A stretch of DNA of 5,806 bases from Chryseobacterium gleum (GTDB lineage: Bacteria; Bacteroidota; Bacteroidia; Flavobacteriales_D; Sanyastnellaceae), in NCBI GenBank assembly GCA_945897395.1, contig CAMDFE010000110.1, positions 1 to 5,806 of the forward strand. The letters are read 5' to 3'. Under the pieces are notes generated by a model. It saw only the letters and a program-made list of their open reading frames with translations. It was not told the origin of the DNA and did not search any database. Position 1 is the first letter of the stretch; each line of letters starts with the position of its first letter. Below, piece by piece: positions 1 through 5,806 of the stretch. The position numbers and the translations under genes are program-made.

Positions 1-1165
1 CCTCCTGAAGATTAATCTCCGCAGTTGTCGCTTGACGACCTGTTGTGTAGGTTTGAACTGGACCGTGACATTGCTTACAATCAATCTTTCCAACCGTTAC
101 GTGCTGGCTGTGGTTGAAGTAAACGTGATCTGGCAAGTTGTGCACTTTATTCCATACGATTGGCTTCTGATCGTAATTAGCGATGTACTGCTTAGTGATG
201 GTATCGAAACCAATTGCTGCATAAATCTTGGCAATTTCTTTCGAACCAGTGATTGGACCTTTGTTTATACCCTTGTGACAGTTCATACAAACGTTTACAG
301 AAGGGATACTCGCGTGCTTCGATTTACCAGCGCTGCTGTGACAATATTGACAATCGATTTCATTTTTGCAAACGTGACTTGCGTGAGAGAACCAAATAGG
401 TTGTTCTGGGTTGTAGCCTTCGTAAACTGCGATATCCATTAAAGTTCCGTAACCTACAACAACGAAGTAACAAACTAAAAATACACCAACGATTCCAACG
501 AATCCTTTGTTCTTCCACATCCAAGCCTTCATTGAAGACCAATATCCTTTGTGCTCTTCTTCTTCTGAAATATCTCCCCCTGCGTTCGCTGCTTTCAATG
601 AACGTGAAATGTTAGCTGCAGATACCCCAACGATTGCTAGGATTAAACCGATAATGATAATCCAGATTACTCCACCACTACCATTAGCTTCATCCTCCAA
701 TGCTTTCATCTTCGCCATATCCTCAACGGTAATGCACTCCGGACCCGCATTGCTTGCTGCGGAACCTGCACCACCACCACCCGACTTAACATACGTCAAG
801 ATATGATTAATTTCTTCTTTGGAAACTGCCTGAGCTGCCATCCAACCGTAAGTTCCAACATACTTGTCGACCAATCCTTTCACATATGCGTCACCCGATG
901 CAGCAGCAGCTTGTGGATTTTGAATCCACTTAACAATCATTTCATCCTTACCCGCCCAACGGTCTGAAATACCTTTCAAACCTGGCGCAGCCAAGATCTC
1001 ATCTGTGATTTTGTGACACGACGCACAATTGGCGTTGAAAAGCTCGGCACCCTTTATGGGGTCCCCACCTTCGTGAATGTTAGCAGCGTAAGACGCTGAA
1101 AACAAGGACAGGTTAACAATCGATAATAACGCTCATCCTTTTAAACTTGCTAGACGTCGCTTCAT
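1..1165 (-). CDS. actA: Alternative complex III multiheme cytochrome c subunit (ActA-like), N-terminal part, with an in-frame TGA in its signal peptide
   Basis: This is the N-terminal 388 codons of a membrane-anchored periplasmic cytochrome; the gene runs off the left edge. The start ATG at 1165 opens a typical signal peptide (MKRRLASLKG, then a hydrophobic stretch ending SASYA), interrupted at codon 11 by TGA. A monoheme cytochrome c domain follows (CASCH at residues 47-51), then a Gly-rich linker near 129-137, two membrane segments (about 166-185 and 221-240), and a cytochrome c3/c7-like region with CQYCH (272-276), CMNCH (293-297) and CKQCH (363-367). The many other His residues, such as H261, H264, H352 and H355, could be axial ligands. 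By family knowledge this is ActA of the Bacteroidota alternative complex III, which passes electrons from quinol to cytochrome c or an oxidase; further CxxCH motifs are expected beyond the edge. The family call is firm. Whether this copy is functional depends on the TGA. Confidence 0.85.
1133..1135 (-). other. In-frame TGA codon inside the cytochrome signal peptide
   Basis: Reading the minus strand from the ATG at 1165, codons 1-10 give MKRRLASLKG, codon 11 is TGA, and codons 12 onward give ALLSIVNLSLFSASYA and then the mature cytochrome, with no frame change. The basic n-region lies before the stop; the hydrophobic core and the SYA cleavage site lie after it. No ATG or GTG occurs between the TGA and the first heme motif; the only near start is TTG at 1105, which would remove the signal peptide. 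A single G-to-A change from TGG (Trp) would explain it. It could be a real nonsense mutation, an assembly error or a recoded codon. Confidence 0.8.
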
Positions 1166-1203
1166 TCCTGGTTTTTTTACAAAAATCCTTATTTAATGCG
1201 TCG

Positions 1204-1234
1204 CAAATTTACTTCAGTAGGTTTATCACAGAAA
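1204..1234 (-). promoter_or_regulatory. Predicted promoter of the actA-like operon
   Basis: On the minus strand TAAATTTG (1211 down to 1204) matches the Bacteroidota -7 consensus TAnnTTTG exactly. TTTC (1234 down to 1231) lies exactly 19 bases upstream, one mismatch from the -33 element TTTG. The transcript would begin around 1198-1200, giving a leader of about 35 bases before the ATG at 1165. The leader contains AGGA directly before that ATG, too close to act as a normal Shine-Dalgarno sequence. The call rests on motif match and position only. Confidence 0.5.
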
Positions 1235-1327
1235 TGTCATTTACATCTATTTATCAATTTATACCTATTCTAAATAAGCCTAAACGTCTTTTGTTCTCAT
1301 ACTCGATTGATACAATGCTATTTATGT

Positions 1328-1358
1328 TTTGAAGTTCAATAGGCAACACCTACTTTTG
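1328..1358 (+). promoter_or_regulatory. Predicted promoter of the SPOR gene and probably the downstream genes
   Basis: TTTG at 1328-1331 and TACTTTTG at 1351-1358 are separated by exactly 19 bases, a full match to the Bacteroidota housekeeping promoter pattern TTTG-N19-TAnnTTTG. Transcription would start near 1363-1366. This argues that the ATG at 1366 is too close to the transcript end to be the usual start, and that the ATG at 1378 is used. A short inverted repeat, CAACA (1344-1348) and TGTTG (1357-1361), overlaps the -7 box but is too short to call an operator. Confidence 0.6.
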
Positions 1359-1377
1359 TTGAGAAATGTACTTTGTC

Positions 1378-1842
1378 ATGTTGAAACAATTCGTTTTCGT
1401 TATTTTCTTAATGCCTGCGCTCGCAATCGCTCAACCCGGAACAACCAATTCCTCGGTAGTGCCTAATAGAACAAATGCAGACAGCCTCGGTCGAGGAATC
1501 GTTTCATTCATTGCTTCTCCAACTGTGATTGCACTTGAGAAGAATTCCCGAGGGCTTAACAACTTGCAAGGATACCGCATACAAATTTTCTTCGGTCCGT
1601 TAGATCAAGCCAAAAATAAGCGCCAAGAATATATGACGAAAGGCATAATTCATCAAGCTTATCTTGAACAAAACGTTCCCGATTTCAGTCTGAGAATCGG
1701 CGATTTTCTAACTGAAAGTGAAGCGCGTCAAGAACTAAAAAACCTTCGATCGATTTACCCGAATGCCTTTCTCGTAAAAGGACATATTGAGCCGCCAAAC
1801 TTGAACTACTACATCAATACAATTAAAGATTCCGAAAACTAA
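1378..1842 (+). CDS. Secreted SPOR-domain protein
   Basis: A 154-residue exported protein. From the ATG at 1378 it begins MLKQFVFVIFLMPALAIA-Q, a standard Sec signal peptide with likely cleavage between A18 and Q19. An ATG at 1366 would add four residues (MYFV) but lies at the predicted transcription start, so I prefer 1378. A low-complexity Ser/Thr/Asn stretch follows (about 20-37). The C-terminal half (about 65-135) fits a SPOR domain: GYRIQIFFG, then a helix rich in Lys and Gln, FSLRIGDFLTESEARQELK, and YPNAFLVKG. By family knowledge SPOR domains bind peptidoglycan stripped of stem peptides, often at division sites; in Bacteroidota many such small secreted proteins have no assigned role. 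It lies divergent from the cytochrome operon and 19 bases before hmgA. The domain call is good; the specific function is unknown. Confidence 0.85.
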   Translation: MLKQFVFVIFLMPALAIAQPGTTNSSVVPNRTNADSLGRGIVSFIASPTVIALEKNSRGLNNLQGYRIQIFFGPLDQAKNKRQEYMTKGIIHQAYLEQNVPDFSLRIGDFLTESEARQELKNLRSIYPNAFLVKGHIEPPNLNYYINTIKDSEN

Positions 1843-1849
1843 TCATTCG

Positions 1850-1857
1850 TAACTTCG
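1850..1857 (+). promoter_or_regulatory. Possible -7 promoter box just before hmgA
   Basis: TAACTTCG matches TAnnTTTG at five of its six fixed positions, and the hmgA ATG follows four bases later, so any transcript would be leaderless or nearly so. No TTTG-like -33 element is present at about 19 bases upstream (1827-1830 reads AGAT). It may be a weak internal promoter or chance. If real, hmgA-hppD could be expressed apart from the SPOR gene. Confidence 0.25.
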
Positions 1858-1861
1858 CCCC

Positions 1862-3016
1862 ATGCCTATTTACCATTCACTCGGAAAAATACCTTCTAAA
1901 CGTCACACAACGTTTTACAAGGAATCTGGCGAATTGCATTACGAACAGCTATTCGGCACAGAAGGATTCACCGGTATGTCTTCGTTGCTCTATCACCTGC
2001 ACAGACCTACCCAAATTAAAAGCATTAGCGCACCTGTGGACGTCTCGCCAGTAGCTGCGGTACACCATAACATTGAGCCTAGAATGCTCAGTGGATTCAA
2101 TGTCGCGCCAAAAGACGATTTCTTAGACAGTAGAACGGTGTTGCTGTTCAACAATGACTTGCACATTTCAGTAGCCGCGCCTCGCAAAAGTTTAACGGAA
2201 TATTTCTATAAAAACGCAGACGCAGACGAAGTTATTTTCATACACCGCGGCTCCGGAAAATTGCGCACTTTCGTTGGCAACATTCCTTTCGAATATGGCG
2301 ACTATCTTGTTATACCAAGAGGAATGATTTATCAAATCGATTTCGACACGGAAGACAATCGCTTGTTTATCGTTGAAAGTTTTTCACCCATTGTAACGCC
2401 GAAGCGATATAGAAATCAATTCGGACAATTGTTAGAGAGCTCGCCATTTTGCGAACGCGATATCAAGCGTCCATCTGAATTGGAAACACACGACGAGAAA
2501 GGTGATTTCACTATGAAAATAAGAAAGGAAAATCACATGCATACCTTGGTGTATGCAACACATCCTTTCGACGTTGCAGGATGGGACGGATATAACTATC
2601 CATATGCGTTTTCGATTCACAATTTCGAACCCATTACTGGACGCATTCATCAGCCACCTCCGGTTCATCAAACCTTCGAAGGACACAACTTTGTAATCTG
2701 CTCCTTCGTTCCGAGAATATACGATTATCATCCGCAATCTATTCCTGCTCCATACAACCACAGCAACATCGATTCAGACGAAGTATTGTATTACGTAGAC
2801 GGTGACTTCATGAGTAGAAACCACATTGAAAAAGGATTTATTTCCCTTCACCCCGGTGGAATTCCACACGGACCACACCCCGGAGCTTACGAAAGAAGTA
2901 TTGGTCAAAAAGAAACGCAAGAACTTGCGGTTATGATAGACCCTTTCAGACCCCTTCGAATTACCGAAGCGGCCCTTCAAATTAACGATCCAAATTATAT
3001 TAAAAGCTGGTTATAA
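1862..3016 (+). CDS. hmgA: Homogentisate 1,2-dioxygenase
   Basis: A 384-residue cytoplasmic non-haem iron(II) dioxygenase that opens the ring of homogentisate to give maleylacetoacetate in phenylalanine/tyrosine catabolism. The protein has the two-cupin layout of the family: an N-terminal cupin (about 95-175, with DEVIFIHRGSGKLRTFVG and GDYLVIPRGMIYQ) and a C-terminal cupin (about 255-345). In the latter, PPPVHQTFEGH (265-275), YNHSNIDSDEV (298-308) and SLHPGGIPHGPHPG (328-341) supply the likely metal ligands His300, Glu307 and His336, with His263 or His269 as candidate catalytic base. Its length suits the compact bacterial form rather than the roughly 440-residue animal and proteobacterial form. 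The ATG at 1862 starts the conserved MPIYHSLGKIPSKRH. The gene ends in TAATG, overlapping the hppD start by one base, which fits translational coupling to the preceding enzyme of the pathway. Confidence 0.93.
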   Translation: MPIYHSLGKIPSKRHTTFYKESGELHYEQLFGTEGFTGMSSLLYHLHRPTQIKSISAPVDVSPVAAVHHNIEPRMLSGFNVAPKDDFLDSRTVLLFNNDLHISVAAPRKSLTEYFYKNADADEVIFIHRGSGKLRTFVGNIPFEYGDYLVIPRGMIYQIDFDTEDNRLFIVESFSPIVTPKRYRNQFGQLLESSPFCERDIKRPSELETHDEKGDFTMKIRKENHMHTLVYATHPFDVAGWDGYNYPYAFSIHNFEPITGRIHQPPPVHQTFEGHNFVICSFVPRIYDYHPQSIPAPYNHSNIDSDEVLYYVDGDFMSRNHIEKGFISLHPGGIPHGPHPGAYERSIGQKETQELAVMIDPFRPLRITEAALQINDPNYIKSWL

Positions 3017-4155
3017 TGAATGTTTACGACTCTGGTTCAGAAATAGAAAAAATATTTCCTGACGCACAAGATTTTTTACCTCTATTAGGTACCGACTACG
3101 TTGAATTGTATGTTGGAAATGCAAAACAATCCGCTCACTACTACATGAGCGCATGGGGTTTCAAGCCTCTGGCTTATCGCGGATTAGAAACCGGATCGAA
3201 AGATGCCGTTTCGTATGTTCTTCAACAAGATAAAATTCGCTTGGTTCTCACTACTGCTTTGGGTCCTGGTGGTCCAATTAACGAGCACGTGAACCAACAC
3301 GGAGATGGTGTTAAGGTCATTGCTTTAATGGTTGATGATGCTACCAAGGCATGGGAAGAAACCACAGAGCGAGGTGGTGAAACATGTCTTGATCCTATTC
3401 GCTTGAACGACGCTAACGGAGAGATTATCCTAAGCGGAATTCGTACATACGGAGAAACTTTCCATTACTTCGTTGAACGCAAAAATTACACCGGTGTATT
3501 CATGCCGGGTTATGTGAAGTGGGAACCTGCCTATCAGCCGACAGAAGTTGGATTGAAATACATTGATCACATGGTGGGAAATGTGGGTTGGAATGAAATG
3601 AACAAGTGGGTTGAATTCTATGCGAAAGTGATGGGATTTACGCAATTGGTGAGCTTCGACGACAAAGACATTTCTACCGAATACACGGCACTCATGAGTA
3701 AGGTAATGTCGAACGGAAACGGTCGTGTTAAATTTCCAATTAACGAGCCCGCTGAAGGTAGAAAGAAAAGTCAAATTGAAGAGTATATCGAATTCTATAA
3801 TGGCGCAGGCGTGCAGCACATTGCTGTAGCAACGAATAACATTATTGAAACGGTTACCGCGTTAAAAAACAACGGCATTGAATTTTTAACGGTACCCAAC
3901 ACCTATTACGAAACCGTTTTAGATCGTGTAGGTAAAATCGATGAAGACCTTGCTCCGCTTCAGGAACTAGGCATCTTAATCGATCGTGACGACGAAGGAT
4001 ACTTGCTTCAAATCTTCACGAAACCTGTTCTCGACAGACCAACCATGTTTTTTGAAATCATTCAAAGAAAAGGCGCGCAGTCATTTGGAAAAGGAAACTT
4101 CAAAGCACTTTTTGAATCCATCGAACGCGAACAAGAAAGACGCGGAACACTATAA
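3016..4155 (+). CDS. hppD: 4-hydroxyphenylpyruvate dioxygenase
   Basis: A 379-residue cytoplasmic iron(II) enzyme that turns 4-hydroxyphenylpyruvate into homogentisate with decarboxylation, side-chain migration and ring hydroxylation. Two vicinal-oxygen-chelate (glyoxalase-like) domains are visible: the N-terminal one (about 25-155, starting DYVELYVGNAKQSAHYY) and the catalytic C-terminal one (about 180-350). The expected metal triad is present: His185 in YIDHMVGNV, His268 in GVQHIAVAT and Glu347 in MFFEIIQR. The spacing (83 and 79 residues) is close to that known for the bacterial enzyme. The C-terminal helix (SFGKGNFKALFESIEREQERRG) is the family's gate over the active site and is complete. 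The length is normal. The ATG sits inside the TAATG overlap with hmgA. The product of this enzyme is the substrate of hmgA, so the two act in sequence although the gene order is reversed. Confidence 0.96.
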   Translation: MNVYDSGSEIEKIFPDAQDFLPLLGTDYVELYVGNAKQSAHYYMSAWGFKPLAYRGLETGSKDAVSYVLQQDKIRLVLTTALGPGGPINEHVNQHGDGVKVIALMVDDATKAWEETTERGGETCLDPIRLNDANGEIILSGIRTYGETFHYFVERKNYTGVFMPGYVKWEPAYQPTEVGLKYIDHMVGNVGWNEMNKWVEFYAKVMGFTQLVSFDDKDISTEYTALMSKVMSNGNGRVKFPINEPAEGRKKSQIEEYIEFYNGAGVQHIAVATNNIIETVTALKNNGIEFLTVPNTYYETVLDRVGKIDEDLAPLQELGILIDRDDEGYLLQIFTKPVLDRPTMFFEIIQRKGAQSFGKGNFKALFESIEREQERRGTL

Positions 4156-4158
4156 TTC

Positions 4159-5382
4159 GTGAAGTTATCGCTCTTCATTGCTAGACGCTACTTGTTCGCG
4201 AAAAAATCGCGAAACATTATAAATGCCATATCGCTCATCTCCATGAGCGTTGTGGCATTTGTTGCTTGTGCAATGATCCTAGTAATGAGTGCCTTCAATG
4301 GCCTTGAACTTCTTATTGAAGATCTATTCTCGAGCTTCGATGCACCAATAACTATTGTAGCAAAACAAGGAATTCAAATCGAAGAGAAATCTATTCCATT
4401 TGAAAAAATTCAACAACTTGAAGGTGTTACTTTAATTGGAAAAGTGATTGAAAACGATGCTTGGTTGCAATACAACAATTCCAATACAGTAGCCACCATT
4501 AAAGGCATTGAAGCCGCCTATGTAAAAACGTTGCCCACCGACAGCATGGTTTACTCCGGTGAATTTTTACTGGAAGAAGATTCGGCAAATTATGCCGTTG
4601 TAGGGCTTGGTGTTCGTGGAGAATTGCAATTTCCTTCATCGTTAAATCAGCCCGTTATTCTGAACATTAAAACTCCGGTTGCAGGACGAAGACTTTCAAC
4701 CAATCGTGAAAACGCTTTCAATGAAACAAATCTGCGTGTGACCGGAATCTTCACAGCGAATGCTGAACTCGACAAGAAATATATTTTCCTTCCTTTCAGA
4801 TTAGCACGAGAGCTGTATGAAATGGATTCAACGTTTACAGCTTTGGAAATTCAAACTTCACCCAATACGAATTTGAATAAGTTGAAGGAAGAACTTCAAT
4901 CCATGCTGCCGAATCTCAACGTTCAAACGCGCGAAGACAAAAACGCCTTGGTATACAAAACAAATGAAAGCGAGAAATGGGCGACCTACCTCATTTTGGT
5001 TTTCATTCTCATCATTGCAAGCTTCAACATCTTGGCTTCACTTACGCTGCTCATTATTGAAAAGAAAAAAGACATTCACGTCATGTACAGCATGGGCGCT
5101 ACTAAAGCCACCATTCGCAATATTTTCATTTTAGAAGGTGTGTTCATTAACCTCACGGGCGCGCTGGTTGGAACTGCGCTTGGGCTAACCCTTACCTATC
5201 TTCAACAAACAGTGGGGCTGGTTCGTATGCAAGGAGCCGTGGTTGAGTTCTATCCGGTTCACATTATTCCTTCATCCGTGGCTCTTATTTTCCTAACTGT
5301 CTGCACCATTGGCAGCGTCTTTTGCCTTGTATTCGTTCCAGCTTTATTGAAAAAATTTCAATACAACAAGTCACAGGATTAA
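4159..5382 (+). CDS. FtsX/LolC-type ABC transporter permease
   Basis: A 407-residue inner-membrane protein of the MacB/LolCE/FtsX permease family. The N-terminus carries the family signature (SLFIARRYLFAKKSRNIIN) and one membrane segment (about 20-45). A large periplasmic domain of the MacB type follows (about 50-270), then three membrane segments (about 274-298, 322-348, 370-394). EKKKDIHVMYSMGATKATIR (301-320) is the cytoplasmic loop that in this family contacts the ATPase. Relatives of this class export lipoproteins from the inner membrane (LolC/LolE) or act in mechanotransmission; the LolC/E-like role is the best guess. No ATPase gene is in the window. The GTG at 4159 is the start: an in-frame TAA sits six bases upstream, and the next ATG (codon 29) is inside the first membrane segment. 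The gene follows hppD by three bases in the same frame (TAA TTC GTG), consistent with coupled translation. Confidence 0.88.
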   Translation: MKLSLFIARRYLFAKKSRNIINAISLISMSVVAFVACAMILVMSAFNGLELLIEDLFSSFDAPITIVAKQGIQIEEKSIPFEKIQQLEGVTLIGKVIENDAWLQYNNSNTVATIKGIEAAYVKTLPTDSMVYSGEFLLEEDSANYAVVGLGVRGELQFPSSLNQPVILNIKTPVAGRRLSTNRENAFNETNLRVTGIFTANAELDKKYIFLPFRLARELYEMDSTFTALEIQTSPNTNLNKLKEELQSMLPNLNVQTREDKNALVYKTNESEKWATYLILVFILIIASFNILASLTLLIIEKKKDIHVMYSMGATKATIRNIFILEGVFINLTGALVGTALGLTLTYLQQTVGLVRMQGAVVEFYPVHIIPSSVALIFLTVCTIGSVFCLVFVPALLKKFQYNKSQD

Positions 5383-5806
5383 GCCAATTCAATTTTGTTT
5401 CCGGGTAAACAGCGCACCACGCCTTTCAATTCCAATTTCAACAAATGAAGCGCTAGATTTTCACCTTCGAATTTCAACTTCAAAACATCTAAATCCAACG
5501 AGTTTTCTCTTCGAAGCAAATTGAAAACCTTCGTCTCTTCCACACTCAATTCCGGAATAACTAATTGTGTTGCCTTGGCATCCAACTGCCAATCCATAAG
5601 CAAACACAACTCCTCAGCAGAGGTAATCAAATGGGCCTTTTGTTGACGTATGAGATTGTTACAGCCTCTGCTGTATGCGTCATTCGCTCGACCAGGCAAC
5701 GCAAAAACTTCCTTGTTGAAGTCGTTCGCGAAATTCGCAGTTACAAGCGCTCCACCCTTGGCTGCTGACTCAACGACAAGCACCGCGTCCGAAAGAGCAG
5801 CTATAC
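5379..5806 (-). CDS. dprA: DNA-processing protein DprA, C-terminal part
   Basis: The C-terminal 141 residues of DprA; the rest lies beyond the right edge. DprA loads RecA onto incoming single-stranded DNA in natural transformation, although many bacteria keep the gene without known competence. The visible part begins in the Rossmann-like domain with IAALSDAVLVVESAAKGGAL, continues through VFALPGRANDAYSRGCNNLI and KAHLI, all family signatures, and ends with a small winged-helix domain (roughly the last 55 residues, LSVEETKVFNLLRR to GNKIELA) as in many DprA proteins. The frame is open to the edge, so there is no start codon in the window; the GTG at 5783 is internal. The stop (TTA on the plus strand, 5379-5381) overlaps the stop of the convergent permease. 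Confidence 0.93.
   Translation of the reverse strand, partial: IAALSDAVLVVESAAKGGALVTANFANDFNKEVFALPGRANDAYSRGCNNLIRQQKAHLITSAEELCLLMDWQLDAKATQLVIPELSVEETKVFNLLRRENSLDLDVLKLKFEGENLALHLLKLELKGVVRCLPGNKIELA

Noticed and set aside
32..442. Open reading frame of 136 codons on the plus strand
   Set aside because: It lies opposite the cytochrome gene, and its protein shows no family features, while the minus strand carries three haem motifs over the same bases.
1113..1136. Alternative ATG at 1136 (minus) as the cytochrome start, implying a frameshift
   Set aside because: It gives MSVIIDC and then a stop. A frame-shifted start would lack the basic n-region, whereas the ATG at 1165 gives that region in the correct frame.
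1147..1332. Small open reading frame of 61 codons in the divergent intergenic region
   Set aside because: It starts inside the cytochrome signal-peptide coding region, overlaps the predicted leftward promoter, and its composition simply reflects AT-rich DNA.
1344..1361. Inverted repeat CAACA/TGTTG over the rightward -7 box as an operator
   Set aside because: Five-base arms are expected by chance at this length; nothing else supports a binding site.
5347..5361. Perfect 15-base inverted repeat TTGAAA-AAA-TTTCAA as a terminator
   Set aside because: It has an AT-only-like weak stem, lies inside the permease coding region and has no T-run placed after it.
1133..5382. Genetic code with TGA read as an amino acid
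   Set aside because: All other genes are full length with no internal TGA, use TGG for Trp and end in TAA. One TGA codon does not support a recoded genome.

Overview
The window is about 5.8 kb of chromosomal-looking DNA from a member of the Bacteroidota, most likely a flavobacterium-like aerobe. Four things point there: a cytochrome of alternative complex III with a fused N-terminal monoheme domain, a short secreted SPOR-domain protein, promoters that fit the Bacteroidota pattern TTTG-N19-TAnnTTTG, and starts that mostly lack a clear Shine-Dalgarno sequence. All five visible stop codons that end genes are TAA. I see no insertion sequence, CRISPR array, tRNA or rRNA.

Layout. From the left edge to about 1165, on the minus strand, lies the N-terminal 388 codons of a multiheme cytochrome (ActA-like); its C-terminus is beyond the left edge. 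A divergent intergenic region of about 210 bases follows, with one good promoter match facing each way. On the plus strand come a SPOR-domain protein (1378-1842), homogentisate 1,2-dioxygenase (1862-3016), 4-hydroxyphenylpyruvate dioxygenase (3016-4155) and an FtsX/LolC-type ABC transporter permease (4159-5382). They are packed with gaps of 19 bases, -1 base and 3 bases, so they probably form one transcription unit. The C-terminal part of dprA enters from the right edge on the minus strand and shares its stop codon region with the permease.

How the genes work together. The two dioxygenases carry out consecutive steps of phenylalanine/tyrosine breakdown: 4-hydroxyphenylpyruvate to homogentisate, then to maleylacetoacetate. 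The isomerase and fumarylacetoacetase that finish the route are not in the window. The cytochrome belongs to the respiratory quinol-oxidising complex and would head its own leftward operon. The permease and dprA are housekeeping genes with no obvious link to tyrosine catabolism.

The most notable anomaly is an in-frame TGA at 1133-1135, in the middle of the signal peptide of the cytochrome. The frame is otherwise open and well conserved on both sides. I found no convincing undescribed system here; the rest is an ordinary core-genome neighbourhood.
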